Part shown: in pieces, positions 43,527-52,910 of the stretch
How positions within the stretch are numbered: position 1 is the stretch's first letter
Layout: every line of letters starts with the position of its first letter
NCBI RefSeq assembly: GCF_052056915.1
Contig: NZ_CP195119.1
Coordinates: 3,906,001-3,970,000, forward strand
DNA: 64,000 bases
Source: MTP4 sp052056915
GTDB taxonomy: Archaea > Halobacteriota > Methanosarcinia > Methanosarcinales > Methanosarcinaceae
Direction of reading: 5' to 3'
Program-made: the position numbers and the translations under genes
Notes under the pieces: model-generated
Told to the model about the DNA's origin: nothing
Database searches by the model: none
Seen by the model: only the letters and a program-made list of their open reading frames with translations

Positions 43527-44600
43527 TCATCCGCCCTGCCGTTCTGCATAATGGATGATGATGTCGGAAGACGGCATTGCGATGTTTGCATTTATCAGGG
43601 CTTTGTAGATTGCCGTATTGAGCTTGTCCTCTGATACCCGGGTTTCCACATAGTTTTCTATCCAGCACCTGGCTTTGAACTTCACTCCCGAATCCGTGAA
43701 CTCGACCAGGAGTGCCTCTATCGGTTTATCATGCATTATCCAGTCCTCGCGCTTCAGGGCCTCTATGATAAGGTTTCGTACGTACTCGATGTCCGGGCCG
43801 TAGGATACGACGACCTCGGTATCTACCCGGTACATCTTATCGGGTATGGAATAATTCGTAATGAGGTCCGTGCCGATGATCGAATTCGGGATTGCTATAA
43901 GACGGTGGTCCCTGGTAAGAATTCGGGTTGACCTCCAGCCGATTTCTATCACATCCCCCCAGGTATCAAGCTTCTCGATACGGATCCTGTCCCCTATCCT
44001 GAAAGGCCGGTCGATAATAATCACCATACCTGTGATGATATCGGTGAGAGCCGACTGGGCTGCCAGGCCCACTATGATCCCGCCTATACCGATAGCTGTA
44101 AGTGATGCAGTAAGTGCGGCCTTGCTTACATTGAAATGTTGAAGGAGCACACTTAATGCCAGGACGGCGAATATAAGCATGAGCATGTATTTTACGGCCC
44201 GGACCACTCGCTGGTCGATTTCTTCCCTGTCGCGCAGGGGCACCCTGGACAGGTACCAGTTCGCAATGATGCTGATAAAACGAAAAACGACATAGACCCC
44301 GATACTCCAGTATAGCAGGAAGAATATGTCATCCATGAATTCGATATAGGGCCTGATGGATTCCCTGAACAGCTCTATTACAGCCTGCATACCCTGCAGG
44401 ATGATAAAAAACAGCAGGAGACTTTCGAAAAGGTGGAGAATCCTGTCGTCGGCTTTCGTCTCTGTTTTTTTGACAATCGGCCAGAACCAGCGCTTCAAAA
44501 TATATCGGCTTACTATTATGGCAGCGAAAGTGAGCCCGAGAATAACAACCAGTTTCAAAAAGATTCCGCTGAAAGGCAGCACGTCTTCAATGTCTGCCAC
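43527..44600 (-). CDS. MscS-family mechanosensitive channel
   Basis: A 357-residue small-conductance mechanosensitive channel. There are about four N-terminal membrane helices, then the pore-lining helix region ASLTAIGIGGIIVGLAAQSALTD, and the beta domain DRPFRIGDRIRI...GDVIEIGWRSTRI with IPNSIIGTDLITNYS, all MscS hallmarks, followed by the alpha/beta C-terminal domain. It releases solutes on hypo-osmotic shock from the cell membrane. GTG 44600 is preceded by GGGAGGGA. Fits an osmotic or envelope-stress theme with AqpZ and neighbouring genes. Confidence 0.92.
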   Translation of the reverse strand: MADIEDVLPFSGIFLKLVVILGLTFAAIIVSRYILKRWFWPIVKKTETKADDRILHLFESLLLFFIILQGMQAVIELFRESIRPYIEFMDDIFFLLYWSIGVYVVFRFISIIANWYLSRVPLRDREEIDQRVVRAVKYMLMLIFAVLALSVLLQHFNVSKAALTASLTAIGIGGIIVGLAAQSALTDIITGMVIIIDRPFRIGDRIRIEKLDTWGDVIEIGWRSTRILTRDHRLIAIPNSIIGTDLITNYSIPDKMYRVDTEVVVSYGPDIEYVRNLIIEALKREDWIMHDKPIEALLVEFTDSGVKFKARCWIENYVETRVSEDKLNTAIYKALINANIAMPSSDIIIHYAERQGG

Positions 44601-45019
44601 TCATATCCCTCCCGTGCCGGTCCCGGGTGGGCAGATCCAGGTTGTTCCTTTTATCCTTAGCTGCCATTGTTCCTTTTTCTTTGCCTGCCCTGTACAGGTC
44701 TAACTCCTATGCACCCATTTTTCGGGTCCCGAAGTATCCCGGATTAAGAACATGATGAGCTCCGTACCCTCCGATGAGCCCTGTACAATTGTGTGCTTGC
44801 TGCCCTGTAAATACTGGAAGATTAAAGCGTTGTCTCTTCCTGTACATTCAGCTCTTCCGACTTTTATGTGGCCTGCCCCGGAGATCCGGCTGCCAGGGTA
44901 TGGACCGGAGGCATGCTAATCTGCCCCGCTTCAATCCATGGTTTCGCATTACCGGGCGTCGTCCGGGCGTCCGGGATAGGGCCTTAATTAATATGGGATT
45001 TCAGTTCCGGTGAATTTCT
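44601..45019. other. Intergenic region, nothing recognised
   Basis: Spacer between the MscS and DUF6325 genes. The plus-strand frame at 44774-45013 has no ribosome binding site and an unprotein-like composition. No repeat stands out. Confidence 0.4.
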
Positions 45020-45577
45020 TCACGCCGTTGCTGCCGCAGGTTCCTGTTCCTTCTTTTCAGCGGCTTCAACTGCTTCTGCCAGTTCTGCTCCTACCAGGGC
45101 GAGCAGCTCGGGCGTGATCATACCCTGGGTGACCAGTACCCCTCCGGCATCGGCGATCGCCTGCTTGAGTTTCTTTGCCCAGAGGTGCTCGATGATAAGA
45201 AGTCCTGCAGCGCTATTTTCCGGGATGGCTTCGGTTATGTCCATTATGTCTTCATCGGTGATCCCGTAGTTTTCCCGGGCAGCTGCCAGGGCTCCTGCTT
45301 CCATGCCTTCAATTGCTCCTGCTTCGCCGCCGGCTCCGAACCCCATGATTCCACCCACGACGGCACCGAAACGCATCCTTTCCTCTTCGTCCAGCTGTGT
45401 GGCTTCCATAGCAGCAACATTTCCCTCCGCGTCTTTCCACAGGAATACCAGGTCAATTAGCCGGATAAGCCCTTTTTCCATTACTGATTCGAGTTCACGG
45501 CGGATCTGCCCGTGGAAGTCCGGATTATCGAATACGATTACTAAAAGCTGCATCGGTCCATACATTACTTCAACCAT
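45020..45577 (-). CDS. DUF6325/DUF1269-like protein
   Basis: A 185-residue protein. YGPMQLLVIVFDNPDFHGQI opens it, then RLIDLVFLWKDAEGNV, a Gly/Ala-rich central segment (VVGGIMGFGAGGEAGAIEG) and PENSAAGLLIIEHLWAKKL, the pattern of DUF6325 and the related DUF1269 group. An Ala/Glu-rich tail follows. Function unknown; probably membrane-associated through the Gly/Ala segment. ATG 45577 is preceded by GGGGGG. Same theme as the DUF1269 gene at 41962. Confidence 0.75.
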   Translation of the reverse strand: MVEVMYGPMQLLVIVFDNPDFHGQIRRELESVMEKGLIRLIDLVFLWKDAEGNVAAMEATQLDEEERMRFGAVVGGIMGFGAGGEAGAIEGMEAGALAAARENYGITDEDIMDITEAIPENSAAGLLIIEHLWAKKLKQAIADAGGVLVTQGMITPELLALVGAELAEAVEAAEKKEQEPAAATA

Positions 45578-45962
45578 TAATTCATTCCCCCCAATGGAAT
45601 TATTTTTCTTCTTCTCTTTCCTTTATTTTCTTTCCTTTCTCTTCTGCTGCCCCGTTCTCCGTTTATTTTCTCAGTTTCCCTGTCCCTTATCAGAGGGGCA
45701 ATGGCTATCTGGATAAACCACGGGATCTTTTCATATTTCCGGTGGCTATCTCCCTTTCCCCTCATCCAGAACCCGGTATCCGAAAAACAGTTTCAGCAGA
45801 ATTAGCAATGCTACATATAAAATCCCGTTTATATAAAATCGAGCACATATAAAAATGCACGTAAGATCAAAAAATGCTGGAAATAAGAATAAAAGAAGAG
45901 CAGGTAGAATAAAAATAATTTGAAAGAGAGAAGGGGTAAGGAGAACCCTTCACTCAAAGAAT
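45578..45962. other. Intergenic region between S-layer and DUF6325 genes
   Basis: Purine/pyrimidine-skewed spacer with GAGAAGAAG-type runs and two TATATAAA-like words near 45815 and 45835 (read on the plus strand). No gene seen. Confidence 0.4.
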
Positions 45963-48035
45963 TTAGTTCTTCCTCCTAAAGAGGTAGCCGACTGCAAGGA
46001 GTCCGGTAAGAGCAGGGACAATTTCGAATCCGGGAGTTCCTTCCCCTTCTTCTTCAGTTTCTCCACCGGTGGTGTCGTTGCCTGCAGTTTCTTCCTCAGT
46101 TTCTTCCTCAGTTTCTCTTTCAGTTTCTTCCTCAACCGTTTCTTCGGTTTCGTTCTCGCCTGGAGTTTCGGTTACGTTCTCTTCAGGTCGGGTTTCATTC
46201 TCTCCGATTCCGGTTTCAATCCCTTCTGGAAGTCCTGTGGTTTCGTTTATTTCCCCGATAATCCTCACAACGAATGGGAAGTACCTGAGTTCCTCTACAG
46301 GGGTGTCCCCGATTTTGAAGAACATGCCTTCAGCGATTCTTTCTTCGGAGTCCAGGGAGAGGGTGAAGGTGTTTTCATTGCTGATGGTAAGGGTGTCGCC
46401 CTGGATTGAAACATCGTCGAGCTTCCCGAATTCGTCATCAGACTCGATGGTCCTTGTGTTTGCGTAATCGATGAGCCAGAGCCCTTCGATCTGGGCAATG
46501 CTGTCTACCGCACCCTGGAAGACCTGGTTGACGTGGACTTTGAGGACAACAACATCGTCTTCGTCCTCGATATCATCGAGTTCGACGTCCCAGGTGCTGC
46601 CGGTAGTGTTGTTCCCTGCAACTGAAATGATTTCATCATCTACGAATTCGCCGTCCCGGGTGAATTCGAGCCAGACTTTCTCCCCGTCAACATCAACCTG
46701 TTTGGCTTCGAGGGAATAGTTTTCCCCAAGTTCGAGGATTTCGCCGGTCCTGAGGGTGTACTTTTCATCGCTGTCAAGGACAAGCTTTGAGAGTTTTTCG
46801 GCCCTGTTTTCCTTGAGAGGGACGTATTCTTCTGCAAAGAATCCTATAACAGGGTACTGGTCCCAGCCTTCATCCGCGTTGAAGTATTCGTAATCAACTT
46901 TCTCAATGTGGGTTTCGTAAACGAGCTTGCCTTCCGGAATCACGTTTCCGTCAATGTCGGAGACACTGAGGGATTCTGTTTCGATATTGTCGTCGAGGTC
47001 GTAGAAGAAGCCTGCAAAGCTGGATGCATCCCAGGTGAAGTTACCCGGACCAAAGGAGGCTGCTCCCGCTACTACATGGATGCCTGGCTCTTTGATTTCC
47101 TTCATGAGATAGAACCTGAGCATGTCGGAGCCGGTGTCAGCTGTCCTGAAGGACACGTTTTCAAGAATTTTGTCTGTACCGTCCCTGGTAAGGGTGATGG
47201 TATCCTCGTTGGTTAGCCTGAGGGCGGGTCCCAGGATGGCAACATCATCCAGTTCGCCGAATTCGTCATCAGACTCGATAGTCCTTGCGTTTGCGTAGTC
47301 AATGAGCCAGAGCCCTTCGATCTGGGCAATGCTGTCGACTGCGCCCTGGAAGACCTGGTTTACGTGTACCCTGAGGACAACGACATCGTCTTCGTCCTCG
47401 ATATCATCGAGTTCGACGTCCCAGGTGCTGCCGGTAGTGTTGCCCCCTGCGACTGAGATAATTTCATCGTCTACATATTCTCCGTCCCTGTTGAACTGGA
47501 GCCAGACTTTATCCCCGTTAACATCGACTTGCTTTGCCTCAAGCGAGTATCCCTGACCGAGCTCAAGAGTTTCCCCGGTTCTGAGGGTGTACTTATCATC
47601 ACTGTCAAGGACGAGCCTGGAAAATTTGTCAGCCCTGTCAGGTTTGAGTGGAACGGCTATCTGTGCGCCGAAACCGATAATGCTGTAGTTGTCCCAGCCA
47701 GCAGCCGGGTTTTCGTATTCGTATCCTATCGGCTGAATCGTGGTTATGTAAATAAGGCCACCTTCTCCAATGATGTTGTTTTCAGTTCCCGGAACATCGA
47801 CAATGAGAACGATCTCTGTTGACACGTTGTCGTCAATGTCATAGTAGAATATCGGAAATCGGGAACCATCGATTGGAAGGATGGTACCGTTGCCGTATGT
47901 ATCAATAATGTCGTCGATATCAGTGCCGTTGAACACTGAACTGCGGACCTCAATTACATCCTGTGCATTTGCGGCTGGTGCAAATGCAGTAAGAAGCATG
48001 AGAACAGCCAGTGATACCACTGCAAATCTCTTCAT
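45963..48035 (-). CDS. S-layer protein, duplicated-domain type with PGF-CTERM
   Basis: A 690-residue exported cell-surface protein. The signal peptide spans residues 1-24 (ending APAANA), followed by two tandem S-layer domains of about 280 residues each, starting near VIEVRSSVFNG and near VVAGAASFGPGN. Both share FYYDIDDN/FFYDLDDN, KYTLRTGE, LEAKQVDV and the segment ending GLWLIDYAN. A Thr/Glu-rich stalk (about 605-665) leads to a PGF-CTERM sorting signal, TPGFEIVPALTGLLAVGYLF plus RRKN. This is the architecture of the Methanosarcina sheath protein, so it is a major S-layer protein or a paralogue. GGAGGGGG precedes ATG 48035. DNA of the two repeats is nearly identical over long stretches (46430-46630 against 47270-47470), suggesting gene conversion. 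Confidence 0.95.
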   Translation of the reverse strand: MKRFAVVSLAVLMLLTAFAPAANAQDVIEVRSSVFNGTDIDDIIDTYGNGTILPIDGSRFPIFYYDIDDNVSTEIVLIVDVPGTENNIIGEGGLIYITTIQPIGYEYENPAAGWDNYSIIGFGAQIAVPLKPDRADKFSRLVLDSDDKYTLRTGETLELGQGYSLEAKQVDVNGDKVWLQFNRDGEYVDDEIISVAGGNTTGSTWDVELDDIEDEDDVVVLRVHVNQVFQGAVDSIAQIEGLWLIDYANARTIESDDEFGELDDVAILGPALRLTNEDTITLTRDGTDKILENVSFRTADTGSDMLRFYLMKEIKEPGIHVVAGAASFGPGNFTWDASSFAGFFYDLDDNIETESLSVSDIDGNVIPEGKLVYETHIEKVDYEYFNADEGWDQYPVIGFFAEEYVPLKENRAEKLSKLVLDSDEKYTLRTGEILELGENYSLEAKQVDVDGEKVWLEFTRDGEFVDDEIISVAGNNTTGSTWDVELDDIEDEDDVVVLKVHVNQVFQGAVDSIAQIEGLWLIDYANTRTIESDDEFGKLDDVSIQGDTLTISNENTFTLSLDSEERIAEGMFFKIGDTPVEELRYFPFVVRIIGEINETTGLPEGIETGIGENETRPEENVTETPGENETEETVEEETERETEEETEEETAGNDTTGGETEEEGEGTPGFEIVPALTGLLAVGYLFRRKN

Positions 48036-48131
48036 TTTGTCCCCCTCCCCAAATTTGTTAAGATATATAGTATGTAAAAAGTGTCGGGATCAAAACCTTA
48101 GAGGATTTCACCATTCCTGCTTTTTGCAAAT

Positions 48132-48205
48132 CGATCCATGCTGATCCATGCTAATCCATGCTATCCATGCCAATCAATACTGGTCCATGCTGGTCCATAC
48201 TTTGC
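48132..48205. repeat. 10-11 bp TGATCCATGC tandem repeat
   Basis: TGMTCCATGC-like units repeat about six times upstream of the S-layer gene, probably within or just before its leader. The spacer 48036-48407 has no gene. Confidence 0.75.
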
Positions 48206-48407
48206 ATCAGCAGTTTCACTTTCTTATGTGCCGGTGGTCCATCATGAGAAGCTGTGTCAGGAGGGTTTTGCTCTTTGCCCTTTGCTTTCTGCTCCAGCAC
48301 TTCCTTTGATGGGCACCGGTCCTGCTTCACTTTTTAGATTTTATTGCCTTGCCGTTATCCGCCGGCATTTTGCCTCCTTTCAGCATTTCAGCCAGTGGCT
48401 TTTCCTT

Positions 48408-49844
48408 TTACATTGAACCCGTGTATTTCTTGATTTTATCTGCTTGCGGATAATTGAAATCCGTCAATTTGATCCCTGGCGGGTTCGGGTACTTCTCCAG
48501 TGACTTCAGGTATTCATTAACAATTTGCATGTACGCCGGGATGGTCCACGCGCTGAACGAACTAAGGTCCTCTTCTTCACGCGGATCCCGCTCGATATTG
48601 TAGACATTGGGGAAGCCGTTGGTCTCGAGCCGGTTGCCACAGATACCGGGCATAGATGGATTTCCGGCGGAAGGAACGAATGACTTCGGATAGAAGCGGT
48701 ACTGCCGCCAGCGCACAGCTATGATCTCTTCACCCAGGAAGGTGAGCAAGCCCTCGCGGTTGGAGTCCTGCTGCTTGCCGAAGAAAAAATCGCTCTGGTC
48801 GACACTGTCGATGGGCCGGTCCTGCGGTACCTGCGCGCCGATGATTCTGGCCAGGGTTGTGAAAAAGTCGTGGATCGAAACCATCCCGTTGCTTTTACGC
48901 ACCGGGATCTTGCCCGGCCATTTGATAATACCCGGCACACGGATCGATCCCTCCCGCCCATCACCAAGCTCGCCGGAGTACATGCCGTTCGAGCCGCCGC
49001 GGTAATGGGGCGGGCCCGCCACAGGCGTGGCAGAGTTGTCGGAGATGTAGATGACGATGGTGTCCTCCTCTATACCGGCTTTCTTGATGGCGGTGAGCAC
49101 CTCTCCAACGGCATGGTCGTGTTGCAGCAACCCGTCACCATACGCGCCGATGCGCGATTTGCCGCTGAACTCGGGAGAGGTTACGTTGGGGTAGTGGGTC
49201 TGCGTCCAGCCGAGATAGAGGAAGAAGGGTGCTTCCTCCCTGGCGTGGCTGTGTATGTAGTCAACCGCGTACGCGGCGATATCGTCCTCTACATGGCGTT
49301 TCACCTCGACGGTGTACTCACCCACCCTCTTCAACCCGTTTTGCGCGTTACCCTCCCAGATAGAGGGCACGTGTTTTATGATCTCGGCTTCGGGCCAGCC
49401 CAAACGTTCCATCTGTTGCCGGTACAGGGTGCTATCGCTCGTCTCGAGAACGCCCACCCGATACTCGTCAAAGCCGTGGCTGGTCGGCCAGCTGTGCTCC
49501 TCCTCTCCAAGGTGCCACTTGCCTGCCATGGCAGTCGCATAGCCCTGGCTTTTGAAGAGACTTGCCATCGTCACCTCATCGGCTGACAGGGTGTTGGGGG
49601 TGCCGCCGATGATGACGCTGCCCAGCCCGCAGCGTGGCGAATAGCGCCCGGTCATTAAGGCGGCACGGGAAGGCGTACAGGCTGCTTCCACCAGGAACTG
49701 GGTCATTGTCAGACCTTCGCTGGCGATTGAATCGATGTTCGGGGTGGGACATCCGCGGATCTCACCTCCCTGGAAGGCGCCGATATCCCCATAGCCGATG
49801 TTGTCACTCAGCATCAGCACAACGTTAGGTTTGTTTGTTGACAT
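48408..49844 (-). CDS. Sulfatase 4, Cys-type arylsulfatase
   Basis: A 478-residue sulfatase. SDNIGYGDIG carries the metal ligands at the N-terminus, with Asn15 where others have Asp, a known variant. CTPSRAALMTGR gives the formylglycine site at Cys56, and GKWHLG plus ISDNSATP hold further active-site residues. No signal peptide. GGAAGG precedes ATG 49844. Its codon use is more GC-rich and bacterial-looking than sulfatases 1, 2 and 3 and resembles the esterase, so it may be a separate or later acquisition. It follows sulfatase 5 by 61 bases on the same strand. Substrate unknown. Confidence 0.92.
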   Translation of the reverse strand: MSTNKPNVVLMLSDNIGYGDIGAFQGGEIRGCPTPNIDSIASEGLTMTQFLVEAACTPSRAALMTGRYSPRCGLGSVIIGGTPNTLSADEVTMASLFKSQGYATAMAGKWHLGEEEHSWPTSHGFDEYRVGVLETSDSTLYRQQMERLGWPEAEIIKHVPSIWEGNAQNGLKRVGEYTVEVKRHVEDDIAAYAVDYIHSHAREEAPFFLYLGWTQTHYPNVTSPEFSGKSRIGAYGDGLLQHDHAVGEVLTAIKKAGIEEDTIVIYISDNSATPVAGPPHYRGGSNGMYSGELGDGREGSIRVPGIIKWPGKIPVRKSNGMVSIHDFFTTLARIIGAQVPQDRPIDSVDQSDFFFGKQQDSNREGLLTFLGEEIIAVRWRQYRFYPKSFVPSAGNPSMPGICGNRLETNGFPNVYNIERDPREEEDLSSFSAWTIPAYMQIVNEYLKSLEKYPNPPGIKLTDFNYPQADKIKKYTGSM

Positions 49845-49905
49845 GATTTCCTTCCTTTCTTGCGGACTGGCGGTCCTGGAAGGACTACCGGTCTTGATTC
49901 ACATC

Positions 49906-52263
49906 TTACTGCCGCGCCATTATCCGCTGGTATTTTGTCTCCTCCGGCTCGAGATGGCTGACGTTGTCCTCCTCCAGGTCGATCCGCACCCAGTTGATCT
50001 TGCCCTGGAACCTGTTCGCTGCGCCTTCGGGATAGTCATCGGTGACCGGCAGGGCCAGGTCGCTGCCTATGTCCATGGTCTCATCGGCGGAGAACACAAA
50101 GGGAACCGTCTTTTCGATTCGCCCCTCACCTACTTTCCTGTCGTTGACGTAGATCGTCCCCGTACCGCCGCCTCCGGGCCTGTCGCCGTCGAAGTCGAAG
50201 TGATAGCGGATGTTGACCGTGCCTGCAGGCAGCTTCTCGGACGCTTCCACGTAGGAGTACTCAAAGTCGAAGAAGTTGTGGACATACCTGGGTGCTCCGT
50301 CCTTGACGTAGAAGGCCCAGCCTGCAAAGCGCCCGCCCTGTGCCACGATCACGCCGTCCGTCTTGCCTTCGGCGACTTCCACCTCGGCGGTGACGGTGTG
50401 CGAGCGGTTCTTGACGTTCAGCACCGTGTTTTCCATCAGGTGCGTCATGCCAGGGTAGAAGGTCATCGTCGTGCGGTCTCCGGGAAGGTCCGGGCGGCCG
50501 GCAACGGCTGGGTTAAAACGCTCGTAGCGCCGGTCGTCGAGGGGGAAGACGTTGTACTTTGAAGCCTCGATCATGAACAGATACTGCAGCTCACGAAGCT
50601 TTTCTGGCATCTCCCTGGAAAGGTCATGGGCCTGGCTCCAGTCTTTGCTGGTGTCGTAGAGTTCCCAGTAGTCTGCATCAAAAGAAGGCCACTCCCGGGT
50701 GAGCCAGGGTGTGCTGTGATGGGTAACTGCCGTCCAGCCCTCGTGATAGATGCCACGGTTGCCGAAGATCTCGAAGTACTGGGTCAGGTGCCGGCTCTCG
50801 GCATCCGGGTCCTCGAAAGTGTAGGCCATGCTGACACCCTCCAGGGGCTTCTGGGCGATTCCGTTGACCATGTAGGGTTCGGGCAGCCCGGCTGCTTCCA
50901 GGATGGTGGGCACGATGTCGATCACATGGTGGAACTGCTGGCGGATCTCACCCCTGCCCCTGATACCCTTCGGCCAGCTGATAGCCATGGCGTTGCGGGT
51001 GCCGCCAAAGTGTGATGCGACCTGTTTGGTGTACTGGTAAGGGCAGTTCATGGCGTGTGCCCAGCCGACAGGGTAATGGTTGAAGGCTTTTGGCCCTCCG
51101 ATTTCGTCCAGCCTGGGAAGCACGTCTTCCAGCACCTGTGGAATGCCGTTCAAAGCCATCAGTTCGTTGAATGTCCCGTCCAGACCGCCTTCGGCGCTTG
51201 CGCCGTTGTCCCCGGCGATGTAGATGAAGAGGGTATTATCGTAGACGCCCATGTCTTCGAGGGTATCTATCAGGCGCATAACCTGGGCATCGGTATGTTC
51301 GGCAAACCCGGCATAAGCCTCCATCAGGCGGGCGTAGACCTTCTTCTGGGTCTCGTTCAGGTCATCCCAGGCTTCGACTCCCTCGGGCCTGCCGGTCAGT
51401 TCGGTATCATCAGGCACGATTCCCTTTTCCTTCATGTTTGCCAGGGTCTCTTCCCGTACGGCGTCCCAGCCTTTGTCGAACCTTCCCCTGTATTTGTCCA
51501 TCCATTCCTGTGGAACGTGATGCGGTGCATGGGTGGCTCCGAATGCGACGTAGAGGAAGAATGGCTTGTCCGGGGTCATGACCTGCTGGCCGCGCATCCA
51601 TGAGATTGCCTTGTCTACTATGTCTTCCGAAAAGTGGTAGCCTTCCTCCGCCGTGCCCCAGGGCTCGATAGGGATGTTGTTCATATACAGGGTAGGTGAC
51701 CACTGGTTCGTCTCCCCGCCCACAAAGCCGTAGAACTTCTCGAAGCCTTCTCCCGTGGGCCAGCGGTCGAAGGGACCCGACATGCTGACCTCCCATGTAG
51801 GAGTCTGGTGCGCTTTGCCCACACAGGCGGTGCAGTAGCCGTTAAGCCGCAGCATCTCGGCAATGGTGGCGACACTGTTGGGGCGTACACTGTCGTTTCC
51901 CGGTATGCCTGTGGCAACTTCACAAACCGACCCTATCCCTGCAGAGTGGTGGTTGCGCCCGGTCAACAGTGCTGCCCGCGTGGGTGAACAGAGCGCTGTT
52001 GTGTGGAAGCGGTTGTAGAGCAGGCCGTCTCCTGCGACCTTTTCCATTGCAGGCATGTTGCAGGGACCGCCGGTCAAACTTGGAGCCCCGAAGCCCATGT
52101 CGTCGATCAGGACAATGACAACGTTGGGGGCGCCCTTTGGCGGGCGAAGTTGTTCTATTGGCGGAAATTCAGCATCTCGCGCGTCAAGTGCCATTTTCCC
52201 TTTTGCAGGAATGTCAGGAATCGGGAGAATCTCCCGTCCGGTTAATTCCGGTTTCTGTACCAT
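49906..52263 (-). CDS. Sulfatase 5, long Cys-type arylsulfatase
   Basis: A 785-residue sulfatase. LIDDMGFG holds the metal Asp pair (residues 54-55), CSPTRAALLTGRNHH the formylglycine site at Cys92, and IAGDNGASAEGG later ligands. The C-terminal ~190 residues include GGRFAGWAFYVKDGAPRYVH and a beta-sandwich typical of large bacterial arylsulfatases. No signal peptide; a ~45-residue hydrophilic N-terminal extension (MVQKPELTGREILPIP) precedes the catalytic domain. It differs more from 1 and 3 than they do from each other. AAGGGGAA precedes ATG 52263. First gene of a two-gene unit with sulfatase 4. Confidence 0.92.
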   Translation of the reverse strand: MVQKPELTGREILPIPDIPAKGKMALDARDAEFPPIEQLRPPKGAPNVVIVLIDDMGFGAPSLTGGPCNMPAMEKVAGDGLLYNRFHTTALCSPTRAALLTGRNHHSAGIGSVCEVATGIPGNDSVRPNSVATIAEMLRLNGYCTACVGKAHQTPTWEVSMSGPFDRWPTGEGFEKFYGFVGGETNQWSPTLYMNNIPIEPWGTAEEGYHFSEDIVDKAISWMRGQQVMTPDKPFFLYVAFGATHAPHHVPQEWMDKYRGRFDKGWDAVREETLANMKEKGIVPDDTELTGRPEGVEAWDDLNETQKKVYARLMEAYAGFAEHTDAQVMRLIDTLEDMGVYDNTLFIYIAGDNGASAEGGLDGTFNELMALNGIPQVLEDVLPRLDEIGGPKAFNHYPVGWAHAMNCPYQYTKQVASHFGGTRNAMAISWPKGIRGRGEIRQQFHHVIDIVPTILEAAGLPEPYMVNGIAQKPLEGVSMAYTFEDPDAESRHLTQYFEIFGNRGIYHEGWTAVTHHSTPWLTREWPSFDADYWELYDTSKDWSQAHDLSREMPEKLRELQYLFMIEASKYNVFPLDDRRYERFNPAVAGRPDLPGDRTTMTFYPGMTHLMENTVLNVKNRSHTVTAEVEVAEGKTDGVIVAQGGRFAGWAFYVKDGAPRYVHNFFDFEYSYVEASEKLPAGTVNIRYHFDFDGDRPGGGGTGTIYVNDRKVGEGRIEKTVPFVFSADETMDIGSDLALPVTDDYPEGAANRFQGKINWVRIDLEEDNVSHLEPEETKYQRIMARQ

Positions 52264-52910
52264 TTTCTCAATTCCCCTTTCTATTTCTTGTTTCGATTTC
52301 TCTCTTTACGAGTTAGTTATCAGGTATTTTTCGAGGGCATCTGCATTGCTTTTTTATCTGCGGCTCTTACTCTCCCTACCCCTGTCGGGGCGAACCTTTC
52401 CGGGTCTAAAGGGTCAACTAGCCGTCAGGGTTCTTTTTCATGCCCGGTAGAATGGATAAGCTGGCCGTGTAGTGGCATTTTCCCGGCTGCTGTTACAGGA
52501 TTTCGATTTCCGGAAATGCGTGTGTTGTTTCCAAAAGTTCAGGTTGTGGAACTGCTGCTTTTTACCCCCGTAAAAAAGAGCAGGTAAGCTCCGAAAGTTT
52601 CCTTCAGGTCGTATTCCTTTCCGGAGTGAATGTGGTATCCATTCCTTCAAGGGCTGTTTATGTCCCGGAAAGCGGCCGGGTCACTGCACCGAAGCCTCTT
52701 CAGTTTCGGCTTTTTCCTATCCGTCGAAGCAAAGTGCCATAATGTTATGGAATTCCGGAGTATCCGTGCCTCCCTTTCCCAATTATTCCCTACCCCTTTA
52801 GAGGTCTGAGCATGTAGCCCGGACTGGCTATTTAGATAATTCCCTTTTATAAAAAAGATATTATATTATATATTTCTTCTCTTATGTTTGCCTTCGCAGC
52901 ATATCGTTTT
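52264..52910. other. Intergenic region upstream of sulfatase 5
   Basis: It holds the presumed sulfatase 5 promoter. TATA-like runs around 52850-52880 (TATATTATATATTTC) lie beside the left end of the duplicated AI-2E unit. No gene and no copy of the shared dyad element were seen. Confidence 0.4.

Noticed and set aside
44774..45013. Plus-strand 79-codon frame
   Set aside because: Composition rich in Arg, Cys and Pro, no ribosome binding site, no conserved motif.
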